Positions 1 through 7,898 of a stretch of DNA of 64,000 nucleotides are shown piece after piece; position 1 is the first letter of the stretch, and every line of letters begins with the position of its first letter. Made by a program: the position numbers and the translations under genes. A model generated the notes under the pieces. That model ran no database searches. It was not told the DNA's origin and was given only the letters and a program-made list of their open reading frames with translations. The stretch comes from Ktedonobacter robiniae (GTDB lineage Bacteria > Chloroflexota > Ktedonobacteria > Ktedonobacterales > Ktedonobacteraceae), in assembly GCF_016587375.1 (NCBI RefSeq), contig NZ_BNJG01000005.1, positions 243,008-307,007 of the forward strand, given 5' to 3'.

Positions 1-366
1 TATAATAGCATCCTTATCTTTTTGCGCATGTTCCTGTAAGGTCGTGCCGTTGGGAACAAGGAAGGCGGCGAGGTAAATGAGCTTTTGAATTGACTCCGAG
101 CATTCTTCTGCTGTTTGGCTGATAACAATGCCACCCATCGAGTGACCCACAAGAATAACAGGTTCGTTTTGTTCCTTAATGATGTGACTGAGATGGTCGG
201 TATAGATACGCAACGTTCCAGTAGATGGAGATATACTACGATCTCGGCCAAATCCGGGCAGATCAGGAACAATCACCTTATGGTCTTGTTTTCGAAGTAA
301 CGGAGCGATATGGTACCAGACCCATGCACCATGCCAAGCTCCATGAATCAGTAGATATGTACTCAT
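1..366 (-). CDS. alpha/beta hydrolase, 3' end beyond window
   Basis: Read on the minus strand from the ATG at 364-366, this frame stays open to the window edge (122 codons, no stop). The protein begins MSTYLLIHGAWHGAWVWY, holding the HGAW oxyanion-hole motif, and later has the nucleophile elbow GHSMGG at about residues 73-78. This matches the esterase/salicylate-esterase branch of the alpha/beta hydrolase fold, soluble and serine-dependent. The substrate cannot be told from sequence. It is the most distal visible gene of a minus-strand group with the cupin and the broken alcohol dehydrogenase upstream, probably one transcript. The catalytic Asp and His lie outside the window. Confidence 0.85.
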   Translation of the reverse strand, partial: MSTYLLIHGAWHGAWVWYHIAPLLRKQDHKVIVPDLPGFGRDRSISPSTGTLRIYTDHLSHIIKEQNEPVILVGHSMGGIVISQTAEECSESIQKLIYLAAFLVPNGTTLQEHAQKDKDAII

Positions 367-510
367 GAAGTTTTTCCTTTTACCTGCTGACTCCAGAAAC
401 TGATAGAGCCACACGATCTGGTGAAGAACGCAGAAAAACTTGTGAAAATGAACTTGAATAAGGATGTCGTCACCATTTAATGTGGCTCTACCCCATGTCT
501 ACGCGATAAA

Positions 511-1005
511 CTAGAAACTAAAGTGTATTCCGACTGCTGCATTTTCTTCTGGGGTAGCAATCCAATAACCATATTTGGCACTGATAGCCGCAAACTTCCC
601 CAGTTCCTCCGGTGTGGGTAGCTGAAGCGTACCATCTATCGATCTTCCCGACTCTCTAAAGAATTGTTCCATCTTATTGGTTGTGATGATGAGCAGGATT
701 GCTGGCTCATTGGAGGCATTGCGCCATGCGTGCCGTGCATTCCCAGGCACGTGGATATAATCCCCTACTTTCGCTGTGATCCACTCGTGGCTTTCTGTCT
801 CTTGTTTAAGGCACTGCATTTCACCAGCAATAACGATAAAGTCCTCCACATCAGGGTGACTATGCATGGGAACAAAGACGCCTGGTGGGACAACCCCTTT
901 TAACACGCTGAAGCCACTTTCCGTTGTCAGAAACTCGACAGTGGGTCCAAATACTTCGACGGTCAGGCCAGTCGAGGGATTTTTTTCGGTACTTGCCGTG
1001 GTCAT
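511..1005 (-). CDS. cupin domain protein (quercetinase-like)
   Basis: A 164-residue protein with a single small cupin barrel. Residues 37-60 hold a GxxxPxHxHPxxEDFIVIxGE-type motif 1, and the stretch GDYIHVPGNARHAWRN around residue 85 is motif 2, so the usual metal ligands (two His and Glu in motif 1, His in motif 2) are present. Such proteins bind a divalent metal and act as dioxygenases, isomerases or sensors; which one applies here is unknown. It lies 55 bp downstream of the truncated dehydrogenase and 144 bp upstream of the hydrolase on the same strand, which suggests a small catabolic operon. Confidence 0.8.
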   Translation of the reverse strand: MTTASTEKNPSTGLTVEVFGPTVEFLTTESGFSVLKGVVPPGVFVPMHSHPDVEDFIVIAGEMQCLKQETESHEWITAKVGDYIHVPGNARHAWRNASNEPAILLIITTNKMEQFFRESGRSIDGTLQLPTPEELGKFAAISAKYGYWIATPEENAAVGIHFSF

Positions 1006-1060
1006 ATCTATCTCCTTGTATTATTCTTTAATCGTGACGGTTATCCGTACTCATCATCCT

Positions 1061-1492
1061 CTAGCGGCCAGCACACCGCATAGGTTGCCTGTAGCTCCTG
1101 TCAAGTCCAACCAGGGGGACTTCGGCTGCCTGGAGGTGCTCAAGGGTTCGTGGCTTGAGCGCCACATCAGTCGCGCGTGTGACAGTGTACTCCGCAGCCG
1201 CGCCATCCCGCCAAAATTCGGTGAGTGCATAGATAGCCTCTCCTACGGCGATACCAGTGACGCCGGACCCCACTTCAACGACCTCACCAGAAACATTATG
1301 ACCTGGTATGGGATGCTGACGTTCGATACCAGCCGGTGTTTTCCAGGTTTCCGACCAGGTCGGTTCCTGCCACATCACACTTGTCGCATGGACACGAATC
1401 AGGTCTTCTCCCACTCCTGGCTGAGGTTTCGGTGCATCTTCGAACACACATTGATCGGGTCCGCTCTGACTATATAGGCGAATAGCTTTCAT
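1061..1492 (-). pseudogene. zinc-type alcohol dehydrogenase/quinone reductase, truncated
   Basis: The first ~127 residues read as the GroES-like N-terminal domain of a medium-chain dehydrogenase/quinone oxidoreductase: MKAIRLYSQSGPDQ at the start, then HPIPGHNVSGEVVEVG and GVTGIAVGEAIYAL. At VPLVGL, where the family continues into the Rossmann domain, the frame runs into an unrelated 16-residue tail and a stop. About 190 residues, including the nucleotide-binding fold, are missing, so this is a non-functional remnant. It is first in the minus-strand group with the cupin and hydrolase. Confidence 0.75.
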
Positions 1493-1820
1493 CTCTTACA
1501 TGTCTCCTTGTTCTTCCTCATTCTTCCAGAGCATTCCCAGGCTGATCTCTCCAGCAGGACCGACACATGACCCTACGAAATGCCGCAGACGCCGAGAAGT
1601 CTTGAGCTAAAGGGGAGCTTCTGAATGGATATGTGCCTGCATGAGGCTCCGAAGTGCTTTACCTGGCAAAATTATAGAATGATAATGGTCTTCCTACAAG
1701 GGCCATTTTATATGAAAAGTACGGAGCCATTTTGCTATGCCAGGTTTTGGAACTGGTCTCTCTATGGCGAGCGTGCCCTTGGCCGGAGAGGTGCGTTCAT
1801 CCCCCATCTGTTGCTTCTGT
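1493..1820. other. intergenic, no gene recognised
   Basis: Upstream region of the minus-strand cupin group and downstream of the dihydrofolate-reductase-family C-terminal fragment. Open frames here show no family signature. A promoter for the minus-strand genes probably lies near 1500-1560, but no clear -35/-10 pair was identified. Confidence 0.4.
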
Positions 1821-1909
1821 TCATGCCTTTCTCACGCGGAAACGCAGGGTGGTCAGTTGCTCGGCTTGTGAGACGGCTATCGTCTCTAAGGCAACCTGTT
1901 CGCCCGCCT
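1821..1909 (-). pseudogene. dihydrofolate reductase-family gene, C-terminal piece
   Basis: Downstream half of a RibD/dihydrofolate-reductase-like gene interrupted by the IS110 copy at 1910-3496. On the minus strand the piece encodes AGEQVALETIAVSQAEQL followed by TTLRFRVRKA and a stop, the usual C-terminal beta strands of this family. Deleting the element and keeping one AA core joins this in frame to the 3497-3654 piece (FFAR-KAGEQ), which proves a clean insertion. Confidence 0.75.
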
Positions 1910-2007
1910 TTCCTCTGAAAGAGCTGGAGAAAGAGACAAAAACACCCCCCTGTGGGTCAAGTGACCCAAGAGAACCTCATCCGCAAGCTCGTATGCTGGA
2001 AGCAGGA

Positions 2008-3246
2008 TTAAGCGATCTGAGTAGGGGTCAGCGTCACCTGATATCCCAACCGTTCAAGCTGCCTGGTTGCCCGTCGCTCAGCATGCTTGCGATCTAATTC
2101 CGAAAAGTAGTTTGCTCCTCTTTCCTGATAGGGCTCACCAGTCGTGAGCATGTGATAGTAGATCACCAGAATGCTGTGAGCCACCGCCACGACAGCACGT
2201 TTGTTGCCACGACGAGCAGCAATCTGATGATACTGTGCCGAGAGATAGCTGTGCTTGGTTCGAGCGGCGGCATTGGCGGCTTGAACCAGCATCGCTTTGA
2301 TCCAGCGATTGCCTTTGCGAATGCGTCCACTTTTGCGTTTGCCTCCACTCTCGTTATTGCCAGGACAAATGCCCACCCAGGAGGCGAGGTGAGCGGCATC
2401 CGGAAAAGGAGACACATCCGAGCCTATCTCAGCCAGGAGAACTTCGATGATTCGACGGCTACATCCAGGAATAGCATCGAGCCGCTGAATCAACGCCTCC
2501 TGAGGGCGCAAGCGCTCCTCAATCTCCCTGTCCAGGCGCGAAATTCCCCGATCATGTCGCTCGATCAGGGAGAGCAGTTCCTGCAAGAGGAGGCGGTGAT
2601 GGTCCCTCAGGCGTCCACGCAGCGCTTGTGCCAGCGCGTCACGTTTGCTCATCGCACGTCCCAGAGCCAGATCTGCTAACACGGCTGGATCTTCCTCTCC
2701 GCGAAGGAGAGCCGAGAGAATCTGCTGTCCTGATTTCCCCATGATATCCGTCAACACGGACGAGAGCTTCAGATTGGTATCTTCCAGCGTTTTGTGGAGC
2801 CGATTCACCAGCCGGGTTCGCTCGGCGATCAGAGTTGTGCGCAGACGGGTCAGATCACGAAGCTCTCGTTGTTGGGGTGACGGGATAAAGCTGGGTTTGA
2901 GGAGCCCAAACTGCAAGAGTTCGGCGATCCACTCCGCATCCTTTTTATCGGTTTTGCGACCTGGAACGCGTTTGAGATGTTCGGCATTGACAATCATGAC
3001 CTGCTCAAAGTGCCCTTCCATGAGGTTGAAAGGGGACTTCCAATACACCCCGGTTGACTCCATCGCGATGGCCTGGCACCGCGCTGTTTTCAGCCAGTCA
3101 ACGCACGAGAGTAATTCACTCGTCATCGTCGAAAAGCGCCGCAGCTCTTTGTGTTGCTGTCCTTTCTCATCGACAGCGAGCAAACATGCCACCAGAAATT
3201 GTTTGTGGACATCAATCCCGCAACAGCTTCGATACAGGACTTCCAT
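2008..3246 (-). CDS. IS110-family transposase
   Basis: A 412-residue protein with the two domains of IS110 transposases. The N-terminal RuvC-like DEDD domain starts CGIDVHKQFLVACLLAVDEKG and includes TGVYWKSPF and the KTDKKDAEWIAELL motif. The C-terminal Transposase_20 domain holds LDAIPGCSRR and LASWVGICPGNNESGGKRKS with the conserved catalytic serine region. A GGAGG-type ribosome site (AAGGAGGAACCC) precedes the ATG. It cuts and joins DNA at a two-base core under RNA guidance in characterised relatives. It is identical to the protein at 50853-52091 apart from possible silent changes. Confidence 0.95.
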   Translation of the reverse strand: MEVLYRSCCGIDVHKQFLVACLLAVDEKGQQHKELRRFSTMTSELLSCVDWLKTARCQAIAMESTGVYWKSPFNLMEGHFEQVMIVNAEHLKRVPGRKTDKKDAEWIAELLQFGLLKPSFIPSPQQRELRDLTRLRTTLIAERTRLVNRLHKTLEDTNLKLSSVLTDIMGKSGQQILSALLRGEEDPAVLADLALGRAMSKRDALAQALRGRLRDHHRLLLQELLSLIERHDRGISRLDREIEERLRPQEALIQRLDAIPGCSRRIIEVLLAEIGSDVSPFPDAAHLASWVGICPGNNESGGKRKSGRIRKGNRWIKAMLVQAANAAARTKHSYLSAQYHQIAARRGNKRAVVAVAHSILVIYYHMLTTGEPYQERGANYFSELDRKHAERRATRQLERLGYQVTLTPTQIA

Positions 3247-3496
3247 CAGGGTTCCTCCTTCTGATACGCTGTGGTCAATGGTTAGCGATCAGCGACCAGG
3301 AAGTACCCGGCCTGTGAGGTTAGATTCCTCTACGTGCTTCTGGAAAAGAGCGACAACTGGCGGTGCAAACGGGTACCTGGAGACAGCTTCGGGCTCACGC
3401 TCATGTTCATAACTGGGCGTCCGTTCTCACCTGGCCGCGATTTCTCCAGTATATCCTCTTTCATCCCTGGTGGTGTCCCGGCACGGGGCATGCTGC
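3247..3496 (-). ncRNA. candidate IS110 bridge RNA region (left end, copy 1)
   Basis: This 250-nt non-coding left end is conserved with 50603-50852 and, partly, with the relic at 48072-48246. In characterised IS110 relatives (for example IS621) this position encodes the bridge RNA with target- and donor-binding loops. A GCCCGAAGC stretch inside it (3386-3394, minus strand) matches the left side of the target, GCCCGAA, as expected for a target guide. Assignment as RNA is inferred from position and conservation; no folding was computed. Confidence 0.45.
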
Positions 3497-3654
3497 TTCG
3501 GGCAAAGAAGCGGACACCATCACCGAGCAAGATGGGCGCTACATGCACGAGGATCTCGTCAATCAGCCCTGCCTCGAGACACTGACGGGCGCTGGCACCG
3601 ATGATCAGCAGATTCTTCCTCTCTGCGGCTCGCAAGCCTGTCGCAACTGCGGAT
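3497..3654 (-). pseudogene. dihydrofolate reductase-family gene, central piece
   Basis: Minus-strand fragment encoding SAVATGLRAAERKN-LLIIGASARQCLEAGL-IDEILVHVAPILLGDG-VRFFAR, the cofactor-site GA motif and following strand of RibD/dihydrofolate-reductase-like proteins. The IS110 copy cuts it on the 3' side and the IS6 relic (3655-4565) removes the N-terminal part. Two intact paralogues of the family sit at 10410-11636. Confidence 0.75.
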
Positions 3655-4565
3655 GGTTGTGTTGCAAAAATAGGAAGAAAAGAAATGGAGCGTGAGCGGT
3701 CCTATCAAACATTCTTAGGCTGCCCCTCCAAACAGCTTGGCGACCAGCGCAATCTGCCCTCTCACATCCCCTTTTGCCACGCCTTGCAGTTGCCCTTTTC
3801 TCAGCATGTTCATCACCTCGTATCCTTGTAAGGTTCGCCAGGCCGTCTCGAAGGAGAAAAAGCCCATTCCAGGTTTTGTCAACTGTTTGATGAAGCGATG
3901 GTCTTGTTCGATGAGATTATTGAGGTATTTCACCTGCCTCAATTCCACATGTTCAGACAGGACTTTAGCGGCTTTCAGGTTGGCAACAGCCTTGGGATAA
4001 GCTGCGTTCTTATCAACATTGATTACTCGAGGAACTGATGTGACGGGGTTAGTCGCAGTTGTGGGCTGGCCTTCTGTTCCTCGACTGGATGAACGTGAGG
4101 AGTTCCATCAATGGTGGAACGCAACGCTTTAAGGAAGAAACGGGTAGCCGCCTCTGTATCACGCGTTGGACTCAAGAGAAACTCGAGGGTGTTCCCCTCA
4201 GAGTCAACGGCCCGGTAGTGGTAAAACCAGACTTTCTTGACCTTGATGTACGTTTCATCAACTTTCCAGGAGTCATTGCAGGCTTTCAGGTGGGGACGGC
4301 AGCGTTTCTCCAACTCAGGAGCATAAGACTGAACCCAACGATAGATCGTCGTATGATCGACGTGCAGACCCCGTTCGAGCATGATCTCCTCCAGGTCACG
4401 GTAGCTCAACGCATACCGTAGATACCAGCGCACACAGAGAAGAATGATGTTGGTCTGGAAATGACGCCCTTTAAACAGATTCTGCTCGATCATGATGCAA
4501 ACTCCTCTGCTCCGCTTCAAATAAAGAAGAGTTTATCATCACACCTTCATTCTTGCAACACAACC
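3655..4565 (-). mobile_element. IS6-family element (inactivated)
   Basis: A 911-bp element bounded by inverted repeats GGTTGTGTTGCAAAAAT (3655-3671) and its near complement ATTCTTGCAACACAACC (4549-4565). It holds one frameshifted transposase. The flanking 8-mers do not match, so no target duplication remains and the neighbourhood has been rearranged since insertion. Confidence 0.75.
3715..4493 (-). pseudogene. IS6-family transposase, frameshifted
   Basis: The N-terminal part (MIEQNLFKGRHF, then LCVRWYLRYALSYRDLEEIM, TIYRWVQSYAPELEKR and the DDE stretch WKVDETYIKVKKVWFYHYRAVD) is a typical IS6/IS240 transposase. After ALRSTIDGT an insertion of roughly 60 nt shifts the frame. The C-terminal part resumes in another frame as PRVINVDKNAAYPKAV, then VKYLNNLIEQDHRFIK and GMGFFSFETAWRTLQGYE. 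All catalytic regions are recognisable but no single open frame covers them. Confidence 0.8.
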
Positions 4566-5265
4566 TGTTGAAACAGGGTCACCTCCATATCTGGGTAACT
4601 CTCGATTTCCATGAGGCCCAGGATCACTAAATGATGCACGATGCGGTCGATAGCCGCCAAGGCCTTCGCGGGATGTTTGAAGATCCTCTCCCATTCACTG
4701 AAGACGAGATTGGTTGAGAGCATGATGGATTTGCGTTCATAGCGTTCACTAAAAAAGGTAAACAACACCTCCATTTCATCGCGATGTGTGCCTGGATGGT
4801 ATTGGGCAGTTTGCTCAGATCAAAGGTGCGAAAGGTTTTCTCCGCAGGTAACCCACTGGCGCTCAACACCCGCGTCGTCCGGCGCTGAGTGCGTAGGTCT
4901 CACTCGTAAACAGCGAGTTCCTACAAATACGCTTCATGGGTAGATGATCTTTGTCCGCCCACAGAGCAATCTCGGCAAAGATAGCCACCATTCCACCCAG
5001 ATTGAGTTGCTCTAACATCTCGCGTAACTCAGTTTGCCGATTGGGACTCTCAGGTGGGCTACATCCCGTAATGATCCATTAAGGCTTGATAGCGAGCAGT
5101 CCACTCCTCTTGGGTTTCTTTGCGGTGCATTTGGCGAATCGCTGCGGTGAGATGATCAGTACGATGGTGTTAGGGAACCCTAAGCTGCCGGCAAGCGTAC
5201 TCGATCCTCTCAGCCAATGCTTCAAAGCTCTCACCGAAACACAGTGTGACCTCCTCTTTCTCTAT
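4566..5265 (-). pseudogene. IS21 relic: IstA middle fused to IstB fragments
   Basis: On the minus strand, 5060-5265 encodes an IstA middle segment (GESFEALAERIEYACRQL, then HHRTDHLTAAIRQM and RYQALMDHYGM). It runs directly into IstB helper-ATPase pieces in several frames: ELREMLEQLNLGGMVAIF, RTQRRTTRVLSASGLPAEKT-FRTFDLSKLP, and IMLSTNLVFSEWERIF near 4700. Walker motifs and the IstA catalytic C-terminus are missing, so an internal deletion plus frameshifts destroyed the element. It is the only IS21 sequence in the window and matters because the cassette ends described here resemble IS21 ends. Confidence 0.7.
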
Positions 5266-5386
5266 ATCATTTTATTGCCCTCAGCCCACTCAGAAAGAAG
5301 ACAAACGAGGGGAGCGAAATGTGACATATTCTGCCGGTATGGACAAAAGCAGATTTGTTGAGGGCTGTCGAATGAACACAAGTGAA

Positions 5387-5430
5387 GAGTCACGGGCTTC
5401 TTCACTCTAGAGTGAAGAAGCCCGTGACTC
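5387..5430. repeat. perfect 44-bp palindrome
   Basis: GAGTCACGGGCTTCTTCACTC followed without a loop by its exact complement. It lies between the IS21 relic and the ISL3/GlxA chimera. No run of T follows, so a simple terminator is less likely than a head-to-head junction of two identical ends. Confidence 0.7.
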
Positions 5431-5493
5431 TCGGAATGACTCATAAATGGGTTCTCCGACTGATTTGGTGGAGCGGTTCCCCAGGCGGTTCAA

Positions 5494-6234
5494 GTGGCTG
5501 ATCGTTTTCACGTGGTGAGCAACCTCGTTGAGTACCTAGATCGTTTGATTACTCGCCAATGGCAAGACATTTGTCGCACTCTTGTGCCACCACCTTCTAT
5601 TCACCCAGGTGAGGTTCTGCCTAGCTATAGCTCCACAAGTTCTCCTCGTTTTCGTACCATGGCCGCGCCAGACGATTTGCTGGAGGCTTTGCGCACGGCT
5701 TATCAGTGTGGCACACGTGTGATCTCATTTTGCACAGGAGCCTTCCTCCTGGCTGCCGCAGGATTGCTGGATGGGCGTCGGGCCACGACCCACTGGGCCT
5801 GGGCTGCGGAACTGGCTGCGCGCTATCCGAAAGTCCAGGTCAATCCCCGCGTGCTCTATGTCGATGATAACCAGGTGTTGACGGCTGCAGGAACAGCAGC
5901 GGCTATCGACCTGTCTCTCTATATTGTGCGCCAGGATTACGGAGCTGAAATTGCCGCGGCTGTCGCACGGCGGATGGTTGTTCCTCTCCATGCGACCCTG
6001 GGGATGACTCCCTATCAATGGATACTTCAACAGCGCATCGTGCTGGCTCAGCGTCTTCTGGAAACGACCAACAAGCCCGTTGAGCAGATTGCTCCGTGCT
6101 GTGGTTTTCATTCAGCAGCGACGTTGCGCTTGCACTTCCAGCGTTTTCTGCGTATTTCGCCACAGGCATATCGTCATACTTCTCAGCAAAAACAAGGGGA
6201 GAGGCGCATAGAGTACGACCCTGGTGATAAATGA
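5494..6234 (+). pseudogene. chimera: ISL3 transposase fragment fused to GlxA-type AraC regulator
   Basis: The first ~30 residues (QVADRFHVVSNLVEYLDRLI, with the start codon inside this motif) are the DDE region of an ISL3 transposase. From about residue 50 the frame reads as a GlxA/FtrA-like regulator: the DJ-1/PfpI-type domain with ISFCTGAFLLAAAGLLDGR, TTHWAWAAELAARYP and the TAAGTAAAIDLSLYIVRQD strand, then an AraC helix-turn-helix (TPYQWILQQRIVLAQRLL to SPQAYRHT). Between VVPLH and ATLGMTP roughly 40 residues usual for the family, including the first DNA-binding helices, are absent. The open frame is therefore the product of an insertion and a deletion and is unlikely to work. Confidence 0.65.
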
Positions 6235-6660
6235 CATGAAAAGCGGATCTGACACACTCATAAGGCGTATGGGAGGTGAGGCGCAAATACCTGAAATCGC
6301 TTGCATGCACCATTCGCGCCGCAATCAACCACAACTTTCAGCACCATGCTTCCATAAGAAACTCAAAATAGGTTCAGGTAGAGTTAATAAAACCTGTCAG
6401 CTATCTGGGATCATTAATTATTCTTGAGTCCCTTATAACGAAAGTTGTCAGGATATGCGCACATTTTATTGAGATCCTCATCAAGTGGATAGTAATACCA
6501 TCATTGCTCCGCTGATAGCGGTATTTGACACCTCGCCATAACATACTTGACTTATGTGGTCAATGCAACGTGAGCAAAAAATGCCCGGAGGCTTGCAAAT
6601 GGGGGAAAATCCAGGTACGATTGATGTATCAGCCTATCTCATCGTGTTGGAGGGAGCACG
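6235..6660. other. intergenic, no gene recognised
   Basis: AT-rich stretch after the GlxA chimera. No conserved motif, strong hairpin or coding frame was recognised. Confidence 0.35.
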
Positions 6661-7105
6661 GTGCCCAAACGCAAGCGGGTTCAACGAGAACATACTGAGG
6701 ACTGGCAAACCATCCAGCAATACACCTCTACGAGAACAATGTCTGGCAAAAGGAGCCAAAGGCAATCGTGCTCGACGGGTTAGCGCTGTCCGTCGCCTCT
6801 TGCCCCCACCTACCTCGGTTGTGTGTGAGCAAAAGCCTGTCCTTCTCGGACCAATACGATGGGTGGATGTCGCAGGTCGAGCGCTTCGCCGCACCTGGAC
6901 CATCCATTGGCGTCGTCAACACGCTGAGATCATCGCGCTTGTCGAGTGTCCTGAGAAGGTTTTTCCACCACCACGTCCCCCTCGTGAAGTGCGTTCGCAT
7001 TACCGCTGGAGGTGGCCCGACCGGCTCGCCTGTAATGCCTGGTGGGGGCCACCGCAACTGCGTGTGACCGTCGCAGGCGTCCCCGCCTTTCTCGCCATCA
7101 AGTAA
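6661..7105 (+). pseudogene. degenerate transposase remnant
   Basis: A GTG start with a GGAGGG site opens PKRKRVQREHTEDWQTIQQY, which resembles the N-terminus of helix-turn-helix transposases common in this bacterial group; the frame is lost after about 30 codons. A second frame carries HAEIIALVECPEKVFPP and HYRWRWPDRLACNAWW ending VTVAGVPAFLAIK, resembling a transposase C-terminus. The family assignment is uncertain and based on remembered resemblance only. Confidence 0.35.
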
Positions 7106-7528
7106 TACAGGAGGAATGAGCTTACAAACAGGTAATTTGAGCAAGATGCCATCTTCCCTCTGAGCTGATCTTGAGGGGCAGGAATCCCTGTCTGCTCCCA
7201 ACAAACTCTTCCATTATTTCATTGTTCGCTTGCTGCCATCTCGTTGCGCATCCCGTGGGCAGAACCGAAAACTGAGCAGCTTTTGCCTAACCATTTATCG
7301 CCTTACAAAGTTACGCCAGCGTGTTTTCTACCAAATCTGAGAACGACGACAGGGTTTCATATTAGTAGCCAGGATGCGCATCAAGAGCGAGAAACAGGAA
7401 CATAACCGAGGCTTCTCCTCCTCAAAGGCCATGGGAGTGACGCGCGGCTCCGCTTGATCGTCTTAAACGTGGAGATACTATCTCGTCCACCCAGGAATCA
7501 TCCCCCGGAAAGAAAGGAGAACAAGGAT
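7106..7528. other. intergenic with a short dispersed repeat
   Basis: Mostly featureless. The block near 7231-7262 (catctcgttgcgcatcccgt plus gggcaga) recurs with one change at 12271-12303 and partly at 12572-12592, so it belongs to a dispersed repeat of unknown nature. Confidence 0.4.
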
Positions 7529-7645
7529 ATGTCGCGTTTTCAGGTACCCATTCGCCTGCTCGCTGCGTTCCTCTGCGGGTGGTTATTCGCATTCCTGTAT
7601 GTTATAGATTATGTCTCATACTGCCTACATGACTTATGCCCTTGA
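7529..7645 (+). CDS. small hydrophobic protein
   Basis: Thirty-eight residues (MSRFQVPIRLLAAFLCGWLF, then AFLYVIDYVSYCLHDLCP) with one predicted membrane segment at about residues 9-27. It is preceded by a good ribosome site, AAAGGAGAACAAGG. Too short to place in a family; it may be a real small membrane peptide or the start of a lost gene. Confidence 0.3.
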   Translation: MSRFQVPIRLLAAFLCGWLFAFLYVIDYVSYCLHDLCP

Positions 7646-7898
7646 ACGCCATTGGCTCTTTGCCAAATTGGCGCAATGTCTCCGCAATCGCCAATTCACC
7701 AAACCTGCGGAAGACTCACATAATTTCCACATTTACAGCAAGAGAAACCTGAAAAGAGAGCGACCGTTGCATTTGCACCTTTTAAGAAATGTATTGATAG
7801 TCAGCCACAAGTGCTGACTATCAATACCGAGAATATCCAATCGCCGCTCCATGCTGTAAACGTAGCGGTGCTCGCATAACAAGGGGAAAGCGAAAGAG

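Larger units (their letters stand above)
1910..3496 (-). mobile_element. IS110-family element, copy 1 (1587 bp)
   Basis: The limits come from comparison with the second copy (50603-52189), which is the same length and almost identical; one base difference was noticed. The left end on the minus strand starts GCAGCATGCC just after an AA dinucleotide, and the right end finishes CAGAGG-AA. There are no terminal inverted repeats and no target duplication beyond the two-base core, as is usual for this family. About 250 nt of non-coding left end precede the transposase. The element lies inside a dihydrofolate-reductase-family gene, and the target reads TTTGCCCGAA, the same ten bases as at the second copy. 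Confidence 0.9.

Noticed and set aside
2645..3412. 255-residue frame antisense to IS110 (also 50687-51454)
   Set aside because: Low-complexity Ser/Arg-rich shadow of the transposase.
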